64,000 bases of DNA from an uncultured Planctomycetota bacterium (GTDB lineage: Bacteria > Planctomycetota > Phycisphaerae > UBA1845 > Fen-1342): positions 124,001 through 188,000 of the forward strand of contig CAADGL010000015.1 of NCBI GenBank assembly GCA_900696525.1, read 5' to 3'. Below the pieces are notes generated by a model. The model saw only the letters and a list, made by a program, of their open reading frames with translations. It searched no databases and was not told where the DNA came from. Positions 11,213 to 20,690 of the stretch are shown one piece after another (the stretch's first letter is position 1; each line of letters starts with the position of its first letter). Position numbers and translations under genes: made by a program.

Positions 11213-12430
11213 CTATCCAGCCGCCGTCGCCACGTCGAACAGCGGAATGAACAGCGCCATCGCCACGAAACCCACGACGAGCCCCATGAACACCAGCATC
11301 ACGGGCTCCACGGTGCGCGTCAGGTTGGCGATCGCCTGGTTGTTCTCCTCGTCCAGCCACTGCGAGATGAACTCCACGGCCTCCGCCAGCCGGCCGTTCT
11401 CCTCGCCCGTCGTCACGGCCGACGCCAGCACAGGGTCGATCAGTGACGACTGGGCCAGCGCCCGGCCCATGTGGCCGCCGCTCGATACGCTCGCCTCAAC
11501 GTCGTCGATCAGCTTCGCGAACGGCGGCAGGGCCACGACGTCGCGCGAGCGCGCGATCGTCTCCAGCAGCGGCACGTGACTGCGTAGCTGCGCGGCCCAG
11601 ACCCGCAGGATCCGCGCCAGTTGCAGCCGCCGCAGCAGCCCGCCCAGCAGCGGCGCCGCCATCAGCACGGCCGCTGCCCGGGCGCGCAGCGCGGGCAACC
11701 GCGCACACAGCACGAGCAGCGTCGCGGCGGCCGCCAGCCCGGGCGCCAGCACGGGCCAGTACGTTCGGATCACGTGCGAGGCATCGATCAGGAGGCTGGT
11801 GATCCACGGCAGCTCGTGGTTCAGGCTCTCGAACAGCTTCGCGAAGCGCGGGATCACGAAGCCCACCAGCACGCCGATCACGCCCAGCAGCAGGACGCTC
11901 AGCAGTGCCGGATAGATCAGCGCGCCGCTCACGCTCCGGCGGATGTGCACCTGCTGGTGGATCATCGCCGCCAGCCGGTCGAACGACTCCGCCAGCATGC
12001 CCGTGGCCTCGCCGGCGGCGATCATGTTGCAGAAGATCGGGCTGAACGTTCCGGGCGCGTGGCGCATCGCCTCATGCAGCGATTCGCCGCCCTCGACCTG
12101 TCCGCGCACGGTGCGGATGATCCGCTGGAAGCTCGGTTTCGACGTCTGGCGTTCGATCGCGTCCAGGGCCGGAACCAGCGCCGACCCGGACTCCAGCATC
12201 ATCTTCATCTGCCGCGCGAACAGCAGCAGGTCGCGTTGTCCGGGCGGACGGTTCCGCCACATCCGGCCCGCCAGCCCGCCGGGCGGCGCCTGGTCGCGCG
12301 CGTGCTCGAGCTTCACGACCATCAGGCCGCGTTGGCGCAGCGAATCCAGCGCCGCGCTCTGGTCGTCGGCTTCGAGCCGGTCGCGGAGGAACCGCCCGTC
12401 GGTGCTCAGGGCTTCGTACGCGAAGAGCAT
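11213..12430 (-). CDS. Type II secretion system F / PilC family inner-membrane platform protein
   Basis: MLFAYEALSTDGRFLRDRLEADDQSAALDSLRQRGLMVVKLE; LARQMKMMLESGSALVPALDAI; two GspF-like repeats. Confidence 0.92.
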   Translation of the reverse strand: MLFAYEALSTDGRFLRDRLEADDQSAALDSLRQRGLMVVKLEHARDQAPPGGLAGRMWRNRPPGQRDLLLFARQMKMMLESGSALVPALDAIERQTSKPSFQRIIRTVRGQVEGGESLHEAMRHAPGTFSPIFCNMIAAGEATGMLAESFDRLAAMIHQQVHIRRSVSGALIYPALLSVLLLGVIGVLVGFVIPRFAKLFESLNHELPWITSLLIDASHVIRTYWPVLAPGLAAAATLLVLCARLPALRARAAAVLMAAPLLGGLLRRLQLARILRVWAAQLRSHVPLLETIARSRDVVALPPFAKLIDDVEASVSSGGHMGRALAQSSLIDPVLASAVTTGEENGRLAEAVEFISQWLDEENNQAIANLTRTVEPVMLVFMGLVVGFVAMALFIPLFDVATAAG

Positions 12431-12431
12431 G

Positions 12432-14231
12432 TCACGCCTCGCTGCCTTCCGGCGCTGAAGCGGTGTTGGCCGCGTCAGCGCGGCGCTCGTCGCCCGGAGG
12501 GGTCTTCTCCGCGCGCGTCCGGTCCTCGGTCTCCGCGTGCGTGACGCGCAGCACCTCTTCGAGCGTCGAGATGCCGCGCTCCACGAGCCCGAGCCCCTCG
12601 TCGCGCAGCGGTCGCCAGCCCTGCGAGCGGATCACCCGCTTGATCTCCTCCTCGTCATGAAACTCGTGCAGCGTGGGCCGAAGCTGGTCCGTCACCTCCA
12701 GGATCTCGAAGATGCCCACGCGCCCGCGGTAGCCGCTGTCGTGACAGACGTTGCAGCCCTCGCCCTTGTAGAACACCCGCGTCCGCTGCCCCAGCCAGCC
12801 GGCGTCGGCCAGCGCCGAATCGGGCGGGTAATACGACGTGCGGCAGTGCGGACAGATCTTCCGCGCCAGCCGCTGTGCGATCACGCCGTTGATGGCGCTG
12901 GCCAGCAGGAAGCGCTCGACGCCCATGTCGCTCAGCCGCACGAACGCGCCGGGCGCGTTGTTGGTGTGCAGCGTCGAGAGCACCAGGTGCCCCGTCAGAG
13001 CCGCGTGCACGGCCACGCGGGCGGTGTCCTGGTCGCGGATCTCGCCCACCATGATCACGTCGGGGTCCTGCCGCAGGATCGACCGCAGCGACCGCGCGAA
13101 CGTCAGCTCGATGGCATCGTTCACCTGGATCTGCGTGATCCCGTCGAGCTGGTACTCGACCGGGTCCTCGATCGTCACGATGTTCTTCTCGGTCGAGCTC
13201 AGCAGGTCCAGCACCGAGTACAGCGTCGTCGTCTTCCCGCTGCCGGTCGGCCCCGTCACCAGCACGATCCCGTGCGGCCGGCCGAACACCCGCCGGAAGC
13301 GCTCGAGCTGCTCCCCGCTGATGCCCAGCTCCTCGAGCGTGACGCGCAGGTTCTGTTTGTCGAGGATGCGGATCACCACCTTCTCACCGAGGATGCTCGG
13401 CATCGACGAGACGCGCAGGTCGATGTCGCGCCCCTCGGCCACGACGTGCACGCGCCCTTCCTGCGGCAGCCGGCGCTCGGCGATGTCCATCTTGCCGATC
13501 ACCTTGACGCGCGATACGACGGCGCCGTGCATGCCCGGGGGGGCCTTCATCAGGTCGCGCAGCTTGCCGTCGATGCGGTAGCGGATGCGGGTCGCCAGCT
13601 TCGTCGGCTCGATGTGAATGTCGCTCGCCCCGTCGCGGATCGCCGTCAGGATCGCCAGGTTCACGAAGTTGATGATCGGGCTGCCCTCGACCATCCGGCC
13701 GAGTTCGTGCGTGTGCTCGGCCTCGGCCGCCTCGCGGTCGACGACTTCGACGTTCGACTCGGTGAGATTGACGAGGAACGAGTCGACGTCCACCTGCCCG
13801 CTCAGGTACTTCGCCTGGTACTCGGCGATGTTGCTCTCCAGCGCCAGCACCGGGTTGATCTCGCAGCCCGTCAGCGCCGCCAGCCGGTCGATCGTGGGCA
13901 GCGACTGCGGCTCGGCCATCGCCACGGTGAGCCGGTCGCCCACGCGGAACAGGGGCAGGGCCTTCAGCCGCTTCGCCTCGTCCTGCTCCAGCATCTGCGC
14001 CACATGCGGGTCGATCAGGCCGTGCCGCAGATGCACCGCCTTCACGTTCAGGTGCCGCGACAGGGCGCTCAGCAGCGCCGTCGCCGACAGGAAGTTCTTC
14101 TCGATCAGCACTTCGCCCAGCCGCCGGTTGTCCTTCGACTGGACCTCAAGCGCGCGCAGCAGGTCCTGCTCGCTGAGGAGCCCCTCGGCCAGCAGCATCT
14201 CTCCAAGTTTTCCGCCGCGCCGGATTCTCAT
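12432..14231 (-). CDS. Type II/IV secretion assembly ATPase (GspE/PilB family)
   Basis: GspE N-terminal domain; Walker A GPTGSGKTTTLYSVLD; IVTIEDPVEYQLDGITQIQVN; RSILRQDPDVIMVGEIRDQDTA; CPHC zinc motif. Confidence 0.96.
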   Translation of the reverse strand: MRIRRGGKLGEMLLAEGLLSEQDLLRALEVQSKDNRRLGEVLIEKNFLSATALLSALSRHLNVKAVHLRHGLIDPHVAQMLEQDEAKRLKALPLFRVGDRLTVAMAEPQSLPTIDRLAALTGCEINPVLALESNIAEYQAKYLSGQVDVDSFLVNLTESNVEVVDREAAEAEHTHELGRMVEGSPIINFVNLAILTAIRDGASDIHIEPTKLATRIRYRIDGKLRDLMKAPPGMHGAVVSRVKVIGKMDIAERRLPQEGRVHVVAEGRDIDLRVSSMPSILGEKVVIRILDKQNLRVTLEELGISGEQLERFRRVFGRPHGIVLVTGPTGSGKTTTLYSVLDLLSSTEKNIVTIEDPVEYQLDGITQIQVNDAIELTFARSLRSILRQDPDVIMVGEIRDQDTARVAVHAALTGHLVLSTLHTNNAPGAFVRLSDMGVERFLLASAINGVIAQRLARKICPHCRTSYYPPDSALADAGWLGQRTRVFYKGEGCNVCHDSGYRGRVGIFEILEVTDQLRPTLHEFHDEEEIKRVIRSQGWRPLRDEGLGLVERGISTLEEVLRVTHAETEDRTRAEKTPPGDERRADAANTASAPEGSEA

Positions 14232-14566
14232 CGGTTATAGCTGCGGATCGCGTTTTCCACCGTGTCGAACACGTCCAGCCGCACCAGCACGTCCGTCAGG
14301 TCGAGCGCCTCGCGGCAGGTGTCCGTCAGCCGCGCCAGCTTCGGCCGGGCCCCGGTCGAGCGCGCCGGAGCGAACAGGCTCAGCAGCGCCTCGATCCCCG
14401 CGCTGTCCAGGTACGGAACGTTCCGCAGGTCCATCACGACCCGCCCGCTCCGCTGCGCCACGGCCTGCTCCGCCGTCTGCCTGAAGCACGGAACCTCCTC
14501 GTGCGTCAGCGGCCCGTGCGGCGTGAGCACGGTCACGAGACCGTGCGTCTGGGTCTCGAACTTCAT
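14228..14566 (-). CDS. STAS-domain anti-sigma-factor-antagonist-like protein
   Basis: GRVVMDLRNVPYLDSAGIEALLSLF is a canonical STAS motif; ATGA overlaps with both neighbours. Confidence 0.85.
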   Translation of the reverse strand: MKFETQTHGLVTVLTPHGPLTHEEVPCFRQTAEQAVAQRSGRVVMDLRNVPYLDSAGIEALLSLFAPARSTGARPKLARLTDTCREALDLTDVLVRLDVFDTVENAIRSYNR

Positions 14567-15933
14567 CGCGCGCTCCCCGACGCCTCGCTGTCGATGTCGG
14601 TCCATACCGCCCGGTCTGCGGCGCGAGCCTGCTCGACCGCTCCGAGCGCCGCGATCAGCAGCGTCTCGAAGGCGATCTCGCGCATCCCCGTCCCCGCCAG
14701 CCCCGCCCGCACGCGCAGCATCCCTTCCCCGCCCGCCGCGCCGATCGTCCCGGCCCCGTGCACGCACTCCTGCACGACCGCCTCCGCCGCGCTCACCAGC
14801 TTCTCCGCGATCAGCCGCCCCAGGTTGCTGTCCAGCCGCCGCATCAGCACCGCGAACCGCTCGTCGCTGAACCGCCCCACGATGTCGTCCGACCGCCCGC
14901 GTTCCACAAGCAACGCGCCGATCCGCTCCACCAGCGCGTCGCGCAGCGCCCAGCTCCCGCCGTCGTCCATCCGCCGCAGTCCCTCAATGCCGAGCACCAG
15001 CAGCGCCGCCGGCTCCCCACCCTCCTGCGACGCCCGCAGCGCCGCGCGACACCGGTCGAAGAAGACTCGCCGGCTCAGCACGCCACTCGCCGGATCTGTC
15101 CGGCGCGTCACGCGCAGTTGCTCCAGCGCGCTCACGTGGCACCACAACAGGCTCAGCAACCCGATCGCCGGCGCATCGAGACTGGAGGACCGGCCACCGG
15201 CCACGCTTCCTGCGTCCAGCCGCCCCACCGCCACGACTCCGATCGTCTGCGACCCCCGCCGCACCGGAAACACCCAATCGCTCACACCATCCTGCGGGCC
15301 CGGCCCGTGCGGGAGCGGCCCCTGGAGCGGCCCCCAGCCGGACTTTCTTCCCGGCGCGTGCATCGCCTGCCCACTCGTCGCCACCTGTCGCAGCACTTCT
15401 TCCGGCACGCCCGGCCCGTCCGAGGCGATCTGCTCGGGCGTGCGCGCCGTCTGCACGCGCCCCAGCGGCACGAGCACGCCCCCCGGCTCCACGTGGTAGC
15501 ACCGCACATGCCCGGCCCCGAAATGCGTCGCCAGCATCTCACGCACCAGTTGGTCGAACGCCGGCAGAAGCGGCGCGCCGTCCGGCAGGTCGCGCTTCCA
15601 AACCAGGAACTCGTCCAGCATGGCCGTGACGACGCCCTCCGTCGCCTCGGGCCGGTCTGCCTCCGCTTCCGGTCGTAGCGCGCTGCCCGCGGGCCCATCG
15701 TCGTCGCGAACCAGCCTCACGTCCGGCAGCGCCGGGCCGCGGTCGATCGTCGCCCCGTGCACGGCGATTCCCAGGCCGGCGACACCGGCAAACGTCCCCG
15801 TCACCAGCAGCAGCGTCGCCGGGCTGAGCTGCCCCCGGTACAGCGTCCATACCTGGCAGGCGACGATCAGCAGCAGGCTCGTCAGCAGCAGCGCCGACGT
15901 CCAGCGGCGGTAGTGCTCAAGTGCGGTTCGCAT
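14563..15933 (-). CDS. Membrane-associated GGDEF-family protein with degenerate active site
   Basis: Two N-terminal TM segments, GAF-like region, then GGDEF fold: TDPASGVLSRRVFFDRC...DDIVGRFSDERFAVLMRR. GGDEF is replaced by FSDER. Confidence 0.75.
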   Translation of the reverse strand: MRTALEHYRRWTSALLLTSLLLIVACQVWTLYRGQLSPATLLLVTGTFAGVAGLGIAVHGATIDRGPALPDVRLVRDDDGPAGSALRPEAEADRPEATEGVVTAMLDEFLVWKRDLPDGAPLLPAFDQLVREMLATHFGAGHVRCYHVEPGGVLVPLGRVQTARTPEQIASDGPGVPEEVLRQVATSGQAMHAPGRKSGWGPLQGPLPHGPGPQDGVSDWVFPVRRGSQTIGVVAVGRLDAGSVAGGRSSSLDAPAIGLLSLLWCHVSALEQLRVTRRTDPASGVLSRRVFFDRCRAALRASQEGGEPAALLVLGIEGLRRMDDGGSWALRDALVERIGALLVERGRSDDIVGRFSDERFAVLMRRLDSNLGRLIAEKLVSAAEAVVQECVHGAGTIGAAGGEGMLRVRAGLAGTGMREIAFETLLIAALGAVEQARAADRAVWTDIDSEASGSAR

Positions 15934-17149
15934 GGGCGTTCTCGCTCGTGGTGAACGTCATCGGTGAATCCTCGGGCCCGGCGAGGCGGGCCTTCTCCAG
16001 CGCGCGGCAGAAGGCCGCGACGATCTGCGCATCCATCTTCGTGCCGGCCTCGCTGCGCAGGATCGCGCACGCCTTCTCCACCGAGAAGGCGGCGCGATAG
16101 GAGCGCGCCGACGTCAGCGCGTCGAAGACGTCCACGACGTGAATGATCTTGGCGGCCACCGGCGTCTCGTCACCGGTCTGCCCGTCCGGGTAGCCCGAGC
16201 CGTCGATGTTCTCATGGTGGTGCAGCACCGCCGACAGCACCCCTTCGAAGCTGGCGATGGGCTTCAGAATGTCGTAGCCCATCCGCGGGTGCTTCCTGAT
16301 GATCGCGAACTCCTCGTCCGTCAGCTTGCCGGGCTTGTTGAGAATCTCTTCCGGAATGCCGATCTTGCCCACGTCATGCAGCCGCCCGGCCCACTCCAGC
16401 ATCTGCACCTCCGCCGGTTGCAGCCCGAGCTCCACGCCCGTCAGCCGCGCCAGCCGCCCGACGCGCTCCGAGTGGCCCGAGGTGTAGTGATCCTTCTGGT
16501 CGATCGCCGCCACGAGCGCCCGCGTCACCTCGAACGACATCCGCCCGAGCTTGCGGTGCATCTCGCAGTTCGTGATGATCTGCCCGCCGAACGACAGCAC
16601 CGAATCCAGCATCAGCACGTCGCCGGAGGTGTAGTCCGGTGCCCCCGGCCGCCGGATCACCACCACCACGTCCACCACGTTGTCCAGCCGCACGAGCGGC
16701 CCGGCGATCACGTGCTGGTCCTCGAGCGTCGCCACCGCCACCTGGCGCGACTGGCGCACGCGCTCGATCGTCTCCGGCAGCTCCCCGTACGCCTGTTGCA
16801 GCCGCTGGCCGGCGCCGGCGGCGCGGCACGCCCGGCGGATGCCGTCCGGCGCGATGATCTCCACCGCCTGCGCGTCCAGCAGCGTCCGCGTGCGCTCGAT
16901 CAGGATGCGCTCGATCTCGGCCACGTCCGTGATGTGTGCGATCTTCTGCGTGAACTCGAACACGAGGTTGAGCTGCTCGTAGCTGCGCAGCACCTCGTTG
17001 GCCAGCCCCTCGTTCTCCTCGATGACCGCCCCCAGCCGCTGCATCACGCCCGCGACCGAATCGAGCTGCGCCAGCGAGTCCAGGGCGCGCGCCGGATCCA
17101 TCACCCGCCCGCCCGACGTCACCCCGGAGCTCGACGCCCGCTCGCTCAC
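15917..17149 (-). CDS. GAF plus HD-GYP domain protein (c-di-GMP phosphodiesterase family)
   Basis: GHSERVGRLA, LHDVGKIGIPEEIL, HHENIDGSGYPDG: intact HD and GYP motifs. GTG start inside a GTGA overlap with the receiver gene. Confidence 0.92.
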   Translation of the reverse strand: MSERASSSGVTSGGRVMDPARALDSLAQLDSVAGVMQRLGAVIEENEGLANEVLRSYEQLNLVFEFTQKIAHITDVAEIERILIERTRTLLDAQAVEIIAPDGIRRACRAAGAGQRLQQAYGELPETIERVRQSRQVAVATLEDQHVIAGPLVRLDNVVDVVVVIRRPGAPDYTSGDVLMLDSVLSFGGQIITNCEMHRKLGRMSFEVTRALVAAIDQKDHYTSGHSERVGRLARLTGVELGLQPAEVQMLEWAGRLHDVGKIGIPEEILNKPGKLTDEEFAIIRKHPRMGYDILKPIASFEGVLSAVLHHHENIDGSGYPDGQTGDETPVAAKIIHVVDVFDALTSARSYRAAFSVEKACAILRSEAGTKMDAQIVAAFCRALEKARLAGPEDSPMTFTTSENAHANRT

Positions 17150-17580
17150 GCCTCGCTCTCCATCGCCCGGCCCGCCGCCCCGGCCGCGCTCGTCAGGCGT
17201 CCCACCAGCTCCGCCAGCCCGATCGGACTGAACGGCTTCGGCAGCACGTGCACGCCCCACTTCGCCAGCCGGTCACGGATCGCCCCGTGGTCCCACCGAT
17301 TCGTCAGCACCACGATGCCGCCCGGCGGCGCCGGCAACTCAACGCAATGCTCGATCAGCGCCAGCCCGTCCATCTGCGGCATGTTCACATCCGTGATCAG
17401 CACCTCGATGGCGCCGCCGCCCGCCGGCGCCGGTCCAGCCTCCACCGCCGCACGCAGCACCTCCAGCGCCGCGACGCCGTTGCGCGCCTCCAGCACCTCG
17501 TGACCCTGCCGCGTCAGCCACAGGCTGATCACCCGCAGGATGTGCGGATCGTCCTCGGCTACCAGGATGCGGCTCATCAT
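17146..17580 (-). CDS. Single-domain response regulator (CheY-like receiver)
   Basis: ILVAEDDPHILRVISLWLTRQGHEVLEA...VLITDVNMPQMDGLALIE...LPKPF. Confidence 0.9.
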   Translation of the reverse strand: MMSRILVAEDDPHILRVISLWLTRQGHEVLEARNGVAALEVLRAAVEAGPAPAGGGAIEVLITDVNMPQMDGLALIEHCVELPAPPGGIVVLTNRWDHGAIRDRLAKWGVHVLPKPFSPIGLAELVGRLTSAAGAAGRAMESEA

Positions 17581-17585
17581 TGCTC

Positions 17586-19406
17586 CTACGACGACGAAGC
17601 CCCGACGGGCAGCTCCACCGTGAACGTCGACCCGCGCCCAGGCTCGCTCTCCAGCCGGATGTCCCCGCCGTGCAGCCGGGCCACCTCGCGCGCGATCGCC
17701 AGGCCCAGGCCGGTTCCCGGCACGTCCTGCACCGCCGCGCTCGCCGCCCGGTAGAACTTTTCGAAAACGTGCGGCTGGTCCTCAACCGCGATCCCGCAGC
17801 CGCTGTCGGCGACCGATATTCGCACGCTCTGCTCGTCCACCTCCAGCGACACCTGGACCCAGCCCTTCTCGGGGGTGTACTTGACGGCGTTCCCGATCAG
17901 GTTGTTGATCAGCACCGACAGGCGCTGCTTGTCGCCACGCATCTTCGGGACCTTGGGCGGGACCTTGAGCGTCAGGTCGATGCCCTTCTCGTCCGCGCGT
18001 CCGAGGTTGTCCTGCACCATCTGCCGCAGCAGCCGCACCAGGTCCACCTCGCCGAAGTCCACGCACGCCGACCCGACCTCGAGCTGCGACACGCTCAGGA
18101 TGTCCTCCACCAGCCGCGACAGCCGCCGCGTCTCGCTGATGATCACGTTGTAGCATTCCTTCCGCGTCTGCTCGTCGTCGAAGTCCGGCTTGGTGAGCGT
18201 CTCGGCGTAGGCGTGGATGTTCGTCAGCGGGGTGCGCAGCTCGTGCGTCACGTGATACAGGAAGTTGTCCCGCGCCCGCTCCGCCTCGCGCAGGTGGCGG
18301 ATATCCTGGATGGCCACAAGCGCCTCGCCGCGCGCCTCCAGCGGCACCACGGTGAAGCGATGCAGGCTCTCGTTCTCTCCGGCGCTCGCCGGCGGATCGA
18401 CCGACAGCACGCCCGTCGGCAGATTCTGCGGAGCGGCCAGCGCCCGGCTCAGCGTCGGATCATGCAGAATCCCGGCCGCCGGCGCGCCGACGACCTTCGC
18501 ACCGCCTCCCACCATCTCGCTCGCCGCCGGGTTCGCATAGGCCACCGTCCCGTCCTGCGCGATGCGCATCACGCCGAAGGGCAGCCGGTCGAGCAATTGC
18601 CGCAGCGAGCGCGCCTCGAACTTCAGCAGCACGTCGTGGCCCGCGTCCGTGTGCTGGGCGTCGTGCTGCTCCTTCAGCGCCGCCAGCTCCGTGATCAGCC
18701 CGTTCCACGCCCGGGCCGTCTCGCCCAGTTGGGCGCCCAGCATCAGCACCCTCAGCTCGCGCTCCAGTCCCGCCGAGTAGGCCTCAAGGTTCCGCTCGAT
18801 CGCCGTCACCGATCGCAGCCGCCTGGCCACCAGCCGGTACGCCAGCAGGAAGGCCACCAGCGCCGACAGCATCAGCAGCCACCACGGCCCCCACACCGAC
18901 GCCGACGCCGACGCCGCTCCCGGGGCGCGCCAGACCGCGACCTCTCCGGCGTCCCCCCCGCTGGCCCGCTCGACTTTCGCCCGGGCCAGCGGCGGCCCGG
19001 GCTGGGCGTCCGCTGCCGCCGCCGGTATCGCCAGCCGCACGCTCCCATTCGGCGCCGTCCAGCGGACCATGAACGCGCCGTCCGCCGGCGGCGGCGCGGC
19101 CATCGCCGAGAGCGCGGCGTCGTCGGCGGCGGCCGCGTGGCTGAGCGTTGCGGCGACGGTCGCGGCGAGCTCGCGCGCCAGGCGCTGGATCTGCTGTTCC
19201 GCCGAGCGCTGCGCGATGTGTTGAGCCAAAAGCGCTCCCGCGATAAGAGTTAGCACGAGGAGCGCCGCGAAGCCCAGGCCGATCCGCTCCGCCAGCGCCG
19301 CGCCATGGCGCGCCAACGCTGTGGCAGGGGACCGGCCGCGCGCGGAGCTCGTGTGCTGCGCGGCGTCGTTCGCGCGGCCTTCGGTGCTGGGCTTCTCCGG
19401 GTGCAT
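17586..19406 (-). CDS. Membrane-bound PAS sensor histidine kinase
   Basis: Two TM segments, PAS-like region, FLYHVTHELRTPLTNIHAYAETL H-box, NNLIGNAVKYTPEKG, GTGLGLAIAREVARLHGG. Confidence 0.93.
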   Translation of the reverse strand: MHPEKPSTEGRANDAAQHTSSARGRSPATALARHGAALAERIGLGFAALLVLTLIAGALLAQHIAQRSAEQQIQRLARELAATVAATLSHAAAADDAALSAMAAPPPADGAFMVRWTAPNGSVRLAIPAAAADAQPGPPLARAKVERASGGDAGEVAVWRAPGAASASASVWGPWWLLMLSALVAFLLAYRLVARRLRSVTAIERNLEAYSAGLERELRVLMLGAQLGETARAWNGLITELAALKEQHDAQHTDAGHDVLLKFEARSLRQLLDRLPFGVMRIAQDGTVAYANPAASEMVGGGAKVVGAPAAGILHDPTLSRALAAPQNLPTGVLSVDPPASAGENESLHRFTVVPLEARGEALVAIQDIRHLREAERARDNFLYHVTHELRTPLTNIHAYAETLTKPDFDDEQTRKECYNVIISETRRLSRLVEDILSVSQLEVGSACVDFGEVDLVRLLRQMVQDNLGRADEKGIDLTLKVPPKVPKMRGDKQRLSVLINNLIGNAVKYTPEKGWVQVSLEVDEQSVRISVADSGCGIAVEDQPHVFEKFYRAASAAVQDVPGTGLGLAIAREVARLHGGDIRLESEPGRGSTFTVELPVGASSS

Positions 19407-19534
19407 GCTCTCCTCTCGCGCGTCGGCTGCGCGCTGTCGGCTGACTCGGGTATCGGGCCGCCGACCTGGAGGCTTAAAGACTCAGCACAGCCGGGACCGA
19501 ACGAACCGATAATCTCTCATGGAGGGTCGCCATT

Positions 19535-20524
19535 ATGGGAATGACGTTTCGCGGCACCGGTCGAACGGCCGCGTCGCGTGTGGCCATCAGCGCCGCGCTG
19601 GCCGCGGTGGCGGGTTGTGCCGCCCCGCAGCGCATCGCCCCGCCGCCGCAGGAAGCACCGCTGCCCGACGCCCGCTCGGTCACTGTCCTGCGCGGTGAGC
19701 CGGCGGAGCCGCCCGCGGCCTGGAGCGAGCTGATCGCCGCCGCCCGCGCCGCCGACGTGTTCGTCATCGGCGAGAACCACGGCCACCGGCTGGGGCTTTC
19801 GGTCGCCGCAGCCATCTGGGACGACGTGCTCGACGGCGCTCCCGATGCGGCCCTGGCGCTCGAGTTCTTCGAGCGCGACCAGCAGGCCTGCATCGACGAC
19901 TATCTCGCCGGCCTCACCGACGAAGCCACTTTCAAGCGCATGGCGCGCCGCAACGACAACAACTACCCCGCGGGTCATCGCGCCATGCTCGAGTACGCGA
20001 AGTCGGCGGATGTTCCCGTGATTGCGGCCAACAGCCCGCGCGTCTACGTCCGCGCCGCCAGTCGCGAGGGCTTCGACCGCCTGCTGGAGTTGACCCCGGA
20101 GCAGCGGCGGCTCTTCCGCGTTCCCGACGAGCTGCCGGCCGGCCGTTATCGCGAGGACTTCGAGCGCGTCATGACCGGCAACGCCGACGCTCATGGCGAC
20201 GGCGCGGCCTCTCAGCCGGCGTCGACGCGCCCAAGCCTCGACGGCCCGTTTCGCGCCCAGTCCGTCTGGGACTGGACCATGGCCGAAAGCGTTTCCCGCG
20301 CGCTGCAAGCAGGCCGGCGCCCCGTCCTGCTCGTCGTGGGCCGCTTCCACTCGGATTTTCGCGGCGGGTTGATCCAGGCGCTCGAACGGCTCACGCCGGG
20401 CGTGCGCGTGCTGACCCTCAGCTTCGTCAACGAGACATCCGACGTCCTCCGCGAAGAAGACCAGCACCGCGCGGACTTCGTGATCTACGTCGGCCCGTCC
20501 GAGCCGCCGGAGCGCGGCTCATAG
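19535..20524 (+). CDS. ChaN-family (Tiki/haem-binding uptake) lipoprotein
   Basis: AADVFVIGENHGHRLGLSVAAAIWDDV, LEFFERDQQACIDDYLAG, IAANSPRVYVRAASREGF; N-terminal lipobox-like VAGCAAP. Confidence 0.75.
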   Translation: MGMTFRGTGRTAASRVAISAALAAVAGCAAPQRIAPPPQEAPLPDARSVTVLRGEPAEPPAAWSELIAAARAADVFVIGENHGHRLGLSVAAAIWDDVLDGAPDAALALEFFERDQQACIDDYLAGLTDEATFKRMARRNDNNYPAGHRAMLEYAKSADVPVIAANSPRVYVRAASREGFDRLLELTPEQRRLFRVPDELPAGRYREDFERVMTGNADAHGDGAASQPASTRPSLDGPFRAQSVWDWTMAESVSRALQAGRRPVLLVVGRFHSDFRGGLIQALERLTPGVRVLTLSFVNETSDVLREEDQHRADFVIYVGPSEPPERGS

Positions 20525-20690
20525 TGGTCCATCGGTGTGGGCAGGCTGCCGGGAGTGTGGACCGGCGTTCGGCCTGCCGTGGGTTGTTGCGCCTGCGCGG
20601 CGCTGGTAGCTTTGTCGGCTCGCCGCCGCACTCGCGCGACGGCTCGCAAGCGGACCGGCTTCAGGGCCGGTGTGGCTGGATCGGTGACGG

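Noticed and set aside
12537-14240. Plus-strand ORF of 567 aa
   Set aside because: Antisense to the clear GspE/PilB gene; composition (His/Arg/Gln-rich) is typical of high-GC antisense frames.
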